Positions 32,642-40,118 of a stretch of 40,157 nucleotides of DNA are shown here, in pieces (position 1 is the stretch's first letter; every line of letters starts with the position of its first letter). Location of the stretch: the NCBI GenBank assembly GCA_945948515.1, contig CAMFBH010000019.1:1-40157 (forward strand), in the 5' to 3' direction. This DNA comes from an uncultured Clostridia bacterium (lineage in GTDB: Bacteria > Bacillota > Clostridia > Oscillospirales > Acutalibacteraceae). The notes under the pieces are model-generated. The model had not been told where the DNA came from and did no database searches. It was given only the letters and a program-made list of their open reading frames with translations. Both the position numbers and the translations under genes were made by a program.

Positions 32642-32644
32642 TTC

Positions 32645-32674
32645 AAAGCCTTGTTCTTTTGAACAGGGCTTTTC
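32645..32674 (+). terminator. Terminator after the tRNA pair
   Basis: AAGCCTTGTTC pairs with GAACAGGGCTT (one G-U) around TTTT, then a T tail. The following 32675-32759 is A/T-rich, with simple TA runs and no gene. Confidence 0.82.
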
Positions 32675-32759
32675 ATTTTCCTATATATTATATTATATAT
32701 TAAAAACATTATATATATATGCTTTTCGTTTGCCTATGTTTCTGTTTTACATATTCTCG

Positions 32760-32788
32760 TTGACAGATTGGGCGTTTTAATATATAAT
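32760..32788 (+). promoter_or_regulatory. Consensus promoter for tRNA-Arg
   Basis: TTGACA (32760-32765) and TATAAT (32783-32788), 17 nt spacer, 12 nt before the tRNA. Confidence 0.85.
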
Positions 32789-32800
32789 TTAGTAACAAAT

Positions 32801-32877
32801 GTCTCCGTAGCTCAGTAGGATAGAGCGACCGCCTCCTAAGCGGTAGGCCGGAGGTTCGAATCCTCTCGGGGACGCCA
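32801..32877 (+). tRNA. tRNA-Arg (CCT)
   Basis: Acceptor stem GTCTCCG/CGGGGAC (one U-G), anticodon stem ACCGC/GCGGT with loop CTCCTAA (anticodon CCT, reads AGG), T arm GGAGGTTCGAATCCTC, encoded CCA. Confidence 0.95.
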
Positions 32878-32880
32878 CAA

Positions 32881-32912
32881 ACAGCAAGCCGTTTCGTGCC
32901 TGCTGTTTTTTT
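32881..32912 (+). terminator. Terminator after tRNA-Arg
   Basis: ACAGCA pairs with TGCTGT around a 14 nt loop, then seven T residues. Confidence 0.82.
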
Positions 32913-33242
32913 ATGCCGTTTTGGGGCGGTTTTTACAGTCTTTTTCTTTCGACAAAGTTTTTAACACGCTTTCCTCAGAGTTTTCCACAGTCACATTTTG
33001 TGTTTTGTAACCGTTTTGTTACATTTTAACACAATATATAGTGTGAGGTTAAAGAAATTGCTCAAAAAAGTTACAAATTTGAATTTTTTATTGTGAAATT
33101 TTGAAAAGGTTCACAAAAAAACGCTTTCACGCTTTACTCTGCTAAAATTTAGAACCACAAGATAAGCGATGACTTCGGCATTAAATTTGCAAATGCGGAA
33201 ATTGATTTGTGCAAATTAAACAAAAAGTTGCTTCTCGAAAAA
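32913..33242. other. Gene-free A/T-rich stretch with competing inverted repeats
   Basis: No coding frame or known RNA is evident. At 32998-33034, TTGTGTT and TGTAAC pair with GTTACA and AACACAA around CGTTTT. The right arm (TTTAACAC, 33025-33032) can instead pair with GTGT and GTTAAA at 33041-33053, so two alternative hairpins compete. A 10 nt palindrome ATTTGCAAAT lies at about 33184-33193. TTTTCCACA near 32981 differs from a DnaA box by one base and is probably chance. This could be an upstream control region of the wall-protein gene or a small RNA. Confidence 0.35.
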
Positions 33243-33271
33243 TTGACACTTTGGTGATGTTTAACTATAAT
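33243..33271 (+). promoter_or_regulatory. Consensus promoter for the DUF348/G5/3D protein gene
   Basis: TTGACA (33243-33248) and TATAAT (33266-33271), 17 nt spacer. It produces a leader of about 128 nt before the ATG at 33406. Confidence 0.88.
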
Positions 33272-33277
33272 GTACAG

Positions 33278-33400
33278 CGCTAGGGAAATAACACTAAGGT
33301 AAAGGCAGAATTTAACGCTTCTGTCTAACGAAATATGAACAGTATTTCGTGAATATCCGAGCGGCTCTGCCGCGAGATATTTTCCGAAACAAAAAGGAGA
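33278..33400 (+). promoter_or_regulatory. Structured 5' leader with three consecutive hairpins
   Basis: After an unpaired purine-rich start come hairpin A (33304-33325, GGCAGAA/TTCTGTC), hairpin B (33328-33350, ACGAAATA/TATTTCGT, perfect) and hairpin C (33353-33380, ATATC and GCGGC pairing with GCCGC and GATAT). The AAAGGAG site follows. There is no terminator. G5/3D wall enzymes in Firmicutes are often behind c-di-AMP (ydaO) riboswitches, but I cannot find the conserved ydaO blocks, so the class is unknown. Confidence 0.5.
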
Positions 33401-33405
33401 TTAAT

Positions 33406-34623
33406 ATGTACAACCAATCACAAGTTGAAGGCATACGAAAAATTTGTCGTGTTGCTCTTACAACTGTAATTGCGGTTATTCTCACCGTTGCGGTTTTTGC
33501 AACAACAGCATTTGCAAGTCTTTTATCAGAATACAATGTTACTGTTGTTGACAACGGAGTTTCAACCGTGGTTACAACAAATGAGACGGCCCCTATTGAA
33601 ATCCTCAATCAGGCAAACATCACCCTTAACGACGATGATAAGCTTGACATTTCAGGCTTTGAAGCAGGTAACGGCGGAACAATCGTTATCTCAAGACAAA
33701 GCACAATCAATGTTGAATACGGCGGAGTTATTCAAACATATTCGGTTTGGGCGCCCACAGTTGCAAGCGCGCTTACGGAAGTAGGCATTGCAGTTAGACC
33801 CGATGATAAGCTTAATTTCGCTCTCACCGATTCCGTTGCAGACGGAATGGTTATCTCAATCAAGGCTGCATTTAATGTTATTCTTAATGCAGACGGCGCA
33901 AGTGCTGAATTCAAAATGAACGAAGGCACAGTTGCCGACCTTCTCGCTCTTGCTCAGGTTACTCTTGATGCAGACGATTACACAGAGCCCGCAATTGAAA
34001 CGGCTCTCGTTCCCGGTATGACTGTTAATGTTAACCGTGTTGAAATAAAAGAAGAAACAAAATCAGAAAAAATTCCCTACGAAACAGTTGTCACAAGCTC
34101 ATCTAAGCTTGAAAAGGGCAAAACAGAAGTTATTTCAGACGGCGTTAACGGCAAGCAGGAAGTTAAATATTCCGTTAAATATGTTAACGGTAAAAAGGTT
34201 GAAACAAAGGAAGTTTCAAGAACTGTTGTTAATGCGGCTGTCAGCAAGCAGGTTCTTGTTGGAACAAAGCAGCCCAAATCAAACGGTGTAAAAAGTAAAA
34301 ACGGATACAGGGTTGGTCAAAAAATAAAGGGCAGATATACTCACTACTGCGCATGCGGTAAATGCGGAAGCGGAAGAGGAGTTACTGCCAGCGGTAAAAA
34401 AGTTAAAAACGGAATGAAGGATCCGCACTACATTGCATGCAACTGGCTTCCCATGGGCTCTGTTGTAAGCGTTAACGGAGTTAACTACACGGTTGTTGAC
34501 CGCGGAGGCTCAGGACTTTCCTCAAAGGGAAGAATTGATATTTTCACTCCCGAGGGTCACCAGGCATGCTTTAAATACGGCACCGGCTCTTGCGATCTTG
34601 AAATTGTTCGCCTCGGCTGGTAA
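33406..34623 (+). CDS. Cell-wall protein with DUF348, G5 and 3D domains (YabE/Rpf-like)
   Basis: A 405-residue exported protein. A signal peptide or anchor (about 10-37, ending FATTAFA) is followed by DUF348-type ubiquitin-like repeats (starting YNVTVVDNG near 42, INVEYGGVIQTY near 103 and FNVILNADG near 160), a G5 domain (about 205-285, EIKEETKSEKIPYET onward) and a C-terminal 3D double-psi barrel (CACGKCGSGRG, VTASGKKV, VVDRGGSG, GRIDIF) with the conserved aspartates of lytic-transglycosylase-like enzymes. It probably remodels peptidoglycan during growth or resuscitation. AAAGGAG fixes the ATG at 33406 over the longer frame from 33349. It is monocistronic. Confidence 0.92.
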   Translation: MYNQSQVEGIRKICRVALTTVIAVILTVAVFATTAFASLLSEYNVTVVDNGVSTVVTTNETAPIEILNQANITLNDDDKLDISGFEAGNGGTIVISRQSTINVEYGGVIQTYSVWAPTVASALTEVGIAVRPDDKLNFALTDSVADGMVISIKAAFNVILNADGASAEFKMNEGTVADLLALAQVTLDADDYTEPAIETALVPGMTVNVNRVEIKEETKSEKIPYETVVTSSSKLEKGKTEVISDGVNGKQEVKYSVKYVNGKKVETKEVSRTVVNAAVSKQVLVGTKQPKSNGVKSKNGYRVGQKIKGRYTHYCACGKCGSGRGVTASGKKVKNGMKDPHYIACNWLPMGSVVSVNGVNYTVVDRGGSGLSSKGRIDIFTPEGHQACFKYGTGSCDLEIVRLGW

Positions 34624-34644
34624 TTAAACAAATTATTTCCCTTG

Positions 34645-34684
34645 CTCTCCCCATTAACAAGCGTTAATGCGGGAGAGTTTTTTG
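34645..34684 (+). terminator. Intrinsic terminator after the wall-protein gene
   Basis: CTCTCCCCATTAAC pairs with GTTAATGCGGGAGAG around AAGC (one mismatch or bulge), then six T residues. Confidence 0.92.
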
Positions 34685-34705
34685 TTATAAAGGTGTTTGC
34701 CTTTA

Positions 34706-34734
34706 TTGACATTTTTGATATTATAAGTTAATAT
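34706..34734 (+). promoter_or_regulatory. Promoter for glyQS
   Basis: TTGACA (34706-34711) with TAATAT (34729-34734) at 17 nt. The short leader of about 30 nt leaves no room for a T-box. Confidence 0.6.
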
Positions 34735-34768
34735 ATTATAAATATGTGCATTATGCGGAGGTATAATT

Positions 34769-36151
34769 ATGCTCAACAGCGAAAAATCACTCGACCAAAT
34801 CGTTGCCCTTTGCAAAGGCAGAGGCTTTGTTTTTGCAGGCTCCGAAATTTACGGCGGACTTGCCAACACTTGGGACTACGGCCCTCTCGGAGTTGAGCTC
34901 AAGGAAAACATTAAACGCGCTTGGCGTAAAAAATTCATTCAGGAAAACAAATACAATGTCGGTCTTGACAGCGCAATTCTTATGAATCCTCAAACTTGGG
35001 TTGCTTCCGGCCATCTCGGCGGATTTTCCGACCCTCTTATGGATTGCTGCGATTGTAAAACCCGCCACAGAGCCGACGACCTTATCGAAAGCTTTGACGG
35101 AACAAATGTTGCCGGCTGGACCAACGAGCAGATGAGCGAATATATTAAAGAAAAGAATATTCCCTGCCCGAACTGCGGCGCTCACAACTTCACCGACATT
35201 CGCCAGTTTAACCTTATGTTTAAAACCTTCCAGGGCGTTACCGAGGATTCCAAGGACGAAATATATCTTCGCCCCGAAACCGCTCAGGGTATTTTTGTTA
35301 ACTTTGCAAATGTTCAGAGAACAACGCGCAAAAAAATTCCTTTCGGTGTTGCTCAAATAGGTAAATCCTTCAGAAACGAAATCACTCCCGGAAAATTCAT
35401 TTTCCGAGTTCGTGAATTTGAGCAGATGGAGCTTGAGTTCTTCTGCAAGCCCGGAACCGACCTTGAATGGTTTGATTACTGGCGTTCATTTTGCAGAGAC
35501 TGGCTCTATTCTCTTAACATAAGCAAGGAAAATCTCCGACTTCGTGACCATGACCCGGAGGAGCTTTGCTTCTATTCAAAAGCTACAACCGACTTTGAAT
35601 ATCTTTTCCCGTTTGGCTGGGGAGAGCTTTGGGGCGTTGCGGACAGAACCGACTACGACCTCACACAGCATATCAAAACAAGCGGAAAGGCTCTTGAGTA
35701 TTTCGACCAGGCAACAGGCGAAAAATACATTCCCTATGTTATTGAACCCTCACTCGGCGTTGAAAGACTTTTCCTTGCTGTTTTATGCGAGGCTTACGAC
35801 GAGGAAATGCTCGACGAAGAAAAGAACGACAAGCGTGTGGTTATGCATTTCCACCCCGCACTTGCTCCGTTTAAGGCAGCCGTTCTTCCGCTTTCAAAGA
35901 AGCTCAGCGACAAGGCTCTTGAAATTTTTGATAACCTCTCAAAGAGCTTTAATGTTGATTTTGACGATGCAGGCTCAATCGGTAAACGCTATCGCAGACA
36001 GGACGAAATCGGAACTCCCTGCTGTATAACATATGACTTTGACTCCGAAACGGACGGCTGCGTAACCGTTCGCGACAGAGACACTATGGAGCAGGTTAGA
36101 ATTCCGATTGAAAGCCTTGATTCTTACATTGAAGAAAAGCTTAAATTCTGA
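34769..36151 (+). CDS. glyQS: Glycyl-tRNA synthetase, single-chain class II
   Basis: A 460-residue eukaryote/archaea-like alpha2 glycyl-tRNA synthetase that charges tRNA-Gly. Class II motifs: [17 protein letters not shown] at the N-terminus, [16 protein letters not shown], motif 2 [20 protein letters not shown], and motif 3 [14 protein letters not shown]; a C-terminal anticodon-binding domain contains [17 protein letters not shown]. It is smaller than the alpha2beta2 GlyQ+GlyS system and is normal for many Firmicutes. The ATG has GGAGG upstream. The DUF975 gene begins about 25 nt after the stop with no terminator between, so both may share the transcript. Confidence 0.98.
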   Translation: MLNSEKSLDQIVALCKGRGFVFAGSEIYGGLANTWDYGPLGVELKENIKRAWRKKFIQENKYNVGLDSAILMNPQTWVASGHLGGFSDPLMDCCDCKTRHRADDLIESFDGTNVAGWTNEQMSEYIKEKNIPCPNCGAHNFTDIRQFNLMFKTFQGVTEDSKDEIYLRPETAQGIFVNFANVQRTTRKKIPFGVAQIGKSFRNEITPGKFIFRVREFEQMELEFFCKPGTDLEWFDYWRSFCRDWLYSLNISKENLRLRDHDPEELCFYSKATTDFEYLFPFGWGELWGVADRTDYDLTQHIKTSGKALEYFDQATGEKYIPYVIEPSLGVERLFLAVLCEAYDEEMLDEEKNDKRVVMHFHPALAPFKAAVLPLSKKLSDKALEIFDNLSKSFNVDFDDAGSIGKRYRRQDEIGTPCCITYDFDSETDGCVTVRDRDTMEQVRIPIESLDSYIEEKLKF

Positions 36152-36175
36152 TTTTATTTAAGGACAGTGATTGTT

Positions 36176-37396
36176 TTGGACAGAGGAATTATTAAATCAC
36201 AGGCAAAGCAACTCATTAAAGGCAATGTTTTTGCTCTTTTCGTTATTGCGCTGATTTGTATGGCTCTTTCTAATGCAGGGAGCTTTATCACAAGCATTGA
36301 CACAACAAAAAGAATCTATGACAATCCGAACTCGTACTCTTACAGCACTGACGACTGGAAGAATTATTTTGAAAATCCCGGCAGCTTTTACCGTGATGAT
36401 GACGATGACGACAGCTATTACGAATTCGACGACGATGATGAAGATAAAAATAATTTCTACAACTTCGGTCAAAAAGACAGTGAAAACGATTTTTATAATT
36501 TTACGGGCTCACTCGGACTGACCGGATATATTGACAGAATTTCCGTTAACGCCGTTTCGTGGATAGGCTTTTTCCTTTCGGCTCTTCTCGTTGCTCTCGA
36601 CGGATACTTCGTTCGATTTGTAAGAGGAAAAGAGGTTACGGTTGGAAGCGGAATATCCGAAATATTCAAAAAGACCTTCGACTCTGCCTATTTCAAAAGG
36701 CTTGTGCTTTTTTATGCAAGAACAATTATAGTTTTCCTTTGGTCGCTTCTTTTCATAATTCCCGGAATCGTTGCTTACTACAAATATTATTTTGCAACGC
36801 AAATTCTTGAGGATAATCCCGAGCTTTCCGTTAAAGACGCTCTCAGACTCAGCAAGGAGCTGACTCAGGGCAGTAAATCCGAGCTTTTCCTACTTGATTT
36901 AAGCTTTATAGGCTGGTATTTCCTCTGCGTTTTCATTTTCCCGATGATTTATGTTGTTCCTTACTATATGACAACAAAATCACTTTTCTACGAAAACTTC
37001 CGTATTAGAGCTTTTGCAACGGGACAAATGAACGAACTGGATTTTCTTTCCGAACAGCAGAGAATAAACCGAATGGCTCAAATGCAGTATCAAAACGCAT
37101 TCACAGGCTCGGCGGTTAATTTCGGCGGCACACCTCAGCAAAGCAATACCCAAGGCGCTCAATCCGTTCAGGGCAGTTATTATCACCCCTCAGAGCCTCA
37201 GTACAGCAATGCTGTTCCGAAGGAGGTTAATCCCGGAAATCATTCTTCGGGCAGCGCAGATGCTGCTGTTACCGATAAAAACGACATACCGCCTGTTTTC
37301 ACTCCTCCCGTTTCGGAGGATTTCCAACCGGTAAAAGCCCCTGTTGAAGAAGAAAACAAGGCTGAATCGGAGCCGGAAAACACGGAATTTGAATAA
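36176..37396 (+). CDS. DUF975-family membrane protein with an acidic extracellular insert
   Basis: A 406-residue membrane protein of unknown function. DUF975 hallmarks: the N-terminus GIIKSQAKQLIKGN before the first helix, LLFIIPGIVAYYKYYFATQIL, SVKDALRLSKELTQGSK and FLLDLSFIGWYFL, then VVPYYMTTKSLFYENF. Unusually, about 70 residues between the first two helices are rich in Asp, Tyr and Asn, including runs of six and four Asp; the C-terminal 110 residues are Gln/Ser/Pro/Glu-rich and look disordered. The GTG at 36167 is only 2 nt from AAGGA; the TTG at 36176 gives MDRGIIKSQA, closer to the family start, so it is chosen with moderate confidence. It is probably read through from glyQS. Confidence 0.85.
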   Translation: MDRGIIKSQAKQLIKGNVFALFVIALICMALSNAGSFITSIDTTKRIYDNPNSYSYSTDDWKNYFENPGSFYRDDDDDDSYYEFDDDDEDKNNFYNFGQKDSENDFYNFTGSLGLTGYIDRISVNAVSWIGFFLSALLVALDGYFVRFVRGKEVTVGSGISEIFKKTFDSAYFKRLVLFYARTIIVFLWSLLFIIPGIVAYYKYYFATQILEDNPELSVKDALRLSKELTQGSKSELFLLDLSFIGWYFLCVFIFPMIYVVPYYMTTKSLFYENFRIRAFATGQMNELDFLSEQQRINRMAQMQYQNAFTGSAVNFGGTPQQSNTQGAQSVQGSYYHPSEPQYSNAVPKEVNPGNHSSGSADAAVTDKNDIPPVFTPPVSEDFQPVKAPVEEENKAESEPENTEFE

Positions 37397-37401
37397 TTTA
37401 G

Positions 37402-37436
37402 AGCTCTCTGCTTTTTGCGGAGAGCTTTGTTTTTTA
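37402..37436 (+). terminator. Intrinsic terminator of glyQS-DUF975
   Basis: AGCTCTCTGC pairs with GCGGAGAGCT (one G-U) around five T, followed by TTGTTTTTT. Confidence 0.88.
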
Positions 37437-37444
37437 CCTTAATA

Positions 37445-37474
37445 TTGACCTTTTATATACTTTTGTGTTAAAAT
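37445..37474 (+). promoter_or_regulatory. Promoter for putP
   Basis: TTGACC (37445-37450), 18 nt ending in TGT, TAAAAT (37469-37474): an extended -10 form about 30 nt before the ATG. Confidence 0.65.
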
Positions 37475-37504
37475 GGTAGAAAATTCATCGGAAAGGAAGA
37501 AAAA

Positions 37505-39019
37505 ATGAATACTGCTAATTTGGGCATTATTATCGCCATTATTGTTTATCTCGGAGGAATGCTTGCGATAGGATTTCGTTTCAGCAGAAAAAACAACAAT
37601 GTTGACGATTTCTATCTCGGCGGAAGAAAGTTAGGCCCGCTTGTTACCGCAATGAGCGCAGAAGCCTCGGATATGAGCTCGTGGCTTTTGATGGGACTTC
37701 CCGGTGTTGCTTACCTCTGCGGAATTGCCGAGGCCGGCTGGACCGCAATAGGTCTTGCAATCGGAACATACTTAAATTGGCTCATTGTTGCAAAGAGGCT
37801 TCGCAAATATTCAGAGAAGTTAGATGCTATTACGATTCCCGATTTCTTCTCAAGAAGATTTAACGACAATTCAAACATACTTATGGGAATTGCGGCAATT
37901 ATAATTATTATCTTTTTCGTTCCTTACACGGCATCGGGATTTTCAGCATGTGCTAAGCTTTTCAACGCGCTGTTCGGAATGGATTACCACCTTGCAATGA
38001 TTATCTCCGCAGTTGTTATAATCGGCTACACCTGTCTCGGAGGATTCCTTGCCGCATCAACAACCGACCTTGTTCAAAGCATTGTTATGACCGTTGCGCT
38101 GATAGTTGTTCTCTGCTTCGGCATTAACACGGCAGGCGGCTGGGATGCCGTTGTGGAAAATGCAAAATCAATAACGGCTTACCTTGAAATGACGCGCACA
38201 ACTGACGGCGCGGGAGGAATTGTTCCGTATGATACTCTTACGATAGTTTCAACTCTTGCATGGGGTCTCGGATACTTCGGAATGCCTCATATTCTTTTAA
38301 GATTTATGGCTATTGAAGACAGTAAAAAGATTAAAACCTCAAGAAGAATCGCAACTGTTTGGGTTGTTATTTCAATGTCGGTTGCAATCGTAATCGGTAT
38401 TGTGGGTCTTGCAATGGCTAATGTTGAGCCCTCAATGGCGCTTAAAGACAGTGAAACAATTATTGTTGCTATTTCAAGCCTGCTATCCAAAAAAGGATTT
38501 GCTTTTGCTCTTGTTGCCGGCGTTATTCTTTCCGGTATTCTTGCTTCAACAATGAGCACATCGGACAGTCAGCTTCTTACCGCTTCATCTTCGATTTCGC
38601 AAAACCTTCTCGTTGGAACATTCAAGATGAAGCTCAGCGAAAAGCAGAATATGATTATTGCAAGGCTCACCCTTGTTGTTATTGCAATAATCGGTATTAT
38701 ATTTGCATGGAATCCGAATTCCTCTGTTTTCAGAATTGTTTCGTTTGCATGGGCAGGCTTCGGCGCAACCTTCGGTCCGCTTATGCTGTTCTCGCTCTTC
38801 TGGAGAAGAACAAACAAATGGGGCGCTCTTGCAGGAATGCTTTCCGGCGGAATAACAGTTATTGTTTGGCACTATCTTGACGGTGGATTGTTCAAGCTCT
38901 ATGAGCTGCTTCCCGCATTCATTATTTCAAGCATTTTCATTGTTGTTGTTTCTCTAATTACCAAAAAGCCCGACGACAGCGTTCTTGATGTATTTGACTC
39001 GGCTAAAGGCGACGAATAA
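37505..39019 (+). CDS. putP: Sodium/proline symporter PutP (SSS family)
   Basis: A 504-residue sodium:solute symporter with about 13 membrane helices. PutP-type features: DDFYLGGRKLGPLVTAMSAEASDMSSWLLMGLPG early in the protein (the S-SWLLMGLPG stretch helps form the Na+/proline site), the helix TIPDFFSRRFND, the SSS signature region GGFLAASTTDLVQS, and ILASTMSTSDSQLLTASSS. It imports proline with sodium for nutrition or osmotic balance; specificity within SSS is by family resemblance. GGAAAGGAAG precedes the ATG. It is monocistronic. Confidence 0.95.
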   Translation: MNTANLGIIIAIIVYLGGMLAIGFRFSRKNNNVDDFYLGGRKLGPLVTAMSAEASDMSSWLLMGLPGVAYLCGIAEAGWTAIGLAIGTYLNWLIVAKRLRKYSEKLDAITIPDFFSRRFNDNSNILMGIAAIIIIIFFVPYTASGFSACAKLFNALFGMDYHLAMIISAVVIIGYTCLGGFLAASTTDLVQSIVMTVALIVVLCFGINTAGGWDAVVENAKSITAYLEMTRTTDGAGGIVPYDTLTIVSTLAWGLGYFGMPHILLRFMAIEDSKKIKTSRRIATVWVVISMSVAIVIGIVGLAMANVEPSMALKDSETIIVAISSLLSKKGFAFALVAGVILSGILASTMSTSDSQLLTASSSISQNLLVGTFKMKLSEKQNMIIARLTLVVIAIIGIIFAWNPNSSVFRIVSFAWAGFGATFGPLMLFSLFWRRTNKWGALAGMLSGGITVIVWHYLDGGLFKLYELLPAFIISSIFIVVVSLITKKPDDSVLDVFDSAKGDE

Positions 39020-39027
39020 TATTAACT

Positions 39028-39063
39028 AAAAACCGGCTCAAAACTTGAGCCGGTTTTCTTTTT
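39028..39063 (+). terminator. Intrinsic terminator of putP
   Basis: AACCGGCTCAA pairs perfectly with TTGAGCCGGTT around AAC, then a T-rich tail. Confidence 0.92.
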
Positions 39064-39077
39064 GATTTGCAACAATA

Positions 39078-39105
39078 AAAGGCATCCTCAAGCGAGGATG
39101 CCTTT
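39078..39105 (-). terminator. Intrinsic terminator of the minus-strand unknown gene
   Basis: A perfect 12 bp stem (AAAGGCATCCTC with GAGGATGCCTTT) with a 4 nt loop. On the minus strand it is followed by TTTTATTG. It stands back to back with the putP terminator. Confidence 0.88.
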
Positions 39106-39118
39106 GTAATTATTATTC

Positions 39119-40060
39119 TTACGCTCTCTTAGCGCCCTTTGTATCCATCAAATACTGATCATCACAGGGGAAGTGCATTTTGTAGGAAATATCAACTACT
39201 GCGCTCTTGTCTTTGATTACAGAAACATTTGCGTGTGAAACTTCAACTGTTACAGACATATCGTAATCGGCTTCAACGATTTCGCCGGACTTTGTGTCAA
39301 TCTTAATAGTACCTGTTCCGTTTCTGTAGAACACCTTACAGTTATCTGCTGTTGTGCCCTCGGACCAAGAAAGCATATCAATTGAATCAACAACCGAGTC
39401 AATAGCACCGAGAGTATTGAAGAATTTACCCTGGGCGTCCATTCCCTTATGGCTCATATTAACTTCCTTGGGCTGAATTACCATTGTGATTGTGCCGTCG
39501 CCGTTATCTTTAACATTAACTGCTTCAATGTCTTCCGCGGTAAGTCTGTTTTCTGCCATTGTTTTTCCGGCTTCATCAACATCGTCCTTCGGGTTTCTGC
39601 TTGCGCAGGGAGGAAGTCCGTACGGAGTTTGGCTGAAGAGACCGCCAACGATTGTGGGAACAAGTCCGTCAATCATACCGTTTGATTTGCCTTCAATAAG
39701 AACACTGTTGATTTTTAAATCCTCTGTTCCGAGGAAATCATACCAAACTTCTTTTTGACCGTCCTCATTTATGTATTCAGAGGTTCTGCCTTTTGTTTTG
39801 TTGTAAGCCGCAACATAATAATTGATTGCGTCTTCTTCGGTTTTCATTTCAACTCCGCCGTAGGTGTCTGCCTTGAAGGCTTCAATAACTGCGCCGCCTT
39901 CTGATGAGCCGCCTTCTTCTGAAGCGGTAGCTTCGGTGGGAGCCGGAGCTCCGTCATAGAAAGTAACAACGCCTACTGTTGCAACTATTACTACAACAAG
40001 CAAAATTGAAAGAACTTTATTTAATTTGTCAAGAGCTGATTTTGATTTTACTTTACTCAT
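39119..40060 (-). CDS. Membrane-anchored protein of unknown function
   Basis: A 313-residue protein that I do not recognise. A Lys/Ser-rich N-terminus and one transmembrane helix (about 17-35) are followed by a flexible Ala/Glu/Ser/Gly linker (about 36-62) and an extracellular domain of about 250 residues. This contains only two well-separated cysteines of note (PPCAS and FPCDD) plus one in NCKVFY, and an alternating beta-strand pattern near the end (GTIKIDTKSGEIVEADYDMS, then VEVSHANVSV), suggesting an immunoglobulin- or lipocalin-like beta fold. No catalytic motif is visible. GGGAGAG precedes the ATG. It has its own promoter and terminator. Confidence 0.8.
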   Translation of the reverse strand: MSKVKSKSALDKLNKVLSILLVVVIVATVGVVTFYDGAPAPTEATASEEGGSSEGGAVIEAFKADTYGGVEMKTEEDAINYYVAAYNKTKGRTSEYINEDGQKEVWYDFLGTEDLKINSVLIEGKSNGMIDGLVPTIVGGLFSQTPYGLPPCASRNPKDDVDEAGKTMAENRLTAEDIEAVNVKDNGDGTITMVIQPKEVNMSHKGMDAQGKFFNTLGAIDSVVDSIDMLSWSEGTTADNCKVFYRNGTGTIKIDTKSGEIVEADYDMSVTVEVSHANVSVIKDKSAVVDISYKMHFPCDDQYLMDTKGAKRA

Positions 40061-40089
40061 ATAAATTAACTCTCCCTTCCATAATCTAT

Positions 40090-40118
40090 ATATTAAACTA
40101 AATTATAAATATTTTCAA
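40090..40118 (-). promoter_or_regulatory. Promoter for the minus-strand unknown gene
   Basis: On the minus strand TTGAAA (40118-40113) and TAATAT (40095-40090) with a 17 nt spacer, about 30 nt before the ATG. The remaining 40119-40157 is A/T-rich and shows nothing else. Confidence 0.6.

Noticed and set aside
32690-32725. TA-rich simple repeat between tRNA genes
   Set aside because: Low-complexity A/T spacer after a terminator; no array structure or unit that suggests function.
32978-32990. DnaA box / replication origin near TTTTCCACA
   Set aside because: A single near-match with no cluster of boxes, no dnaA or dnaN, and tRNA genes around it.
33278-33400. c-di-AMP (ydaO) or c-di-GMP riboswitch before the G5/3D gene
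   Set aside because: The context fits, but I could not find the conserved blocks of either class, so I kept it as an unclassified leader.
34735-34768. T-box leader before glyQS
   Set aside because: The transcript leader is about 30 nt, far too short, with no specifier stem or T-box sequence.
34787-35356. 189-codon open frame antisense to glyQS
   Set aside because: A shadow of the conserved synthetase gene; composition is atypical and there is no start signal.
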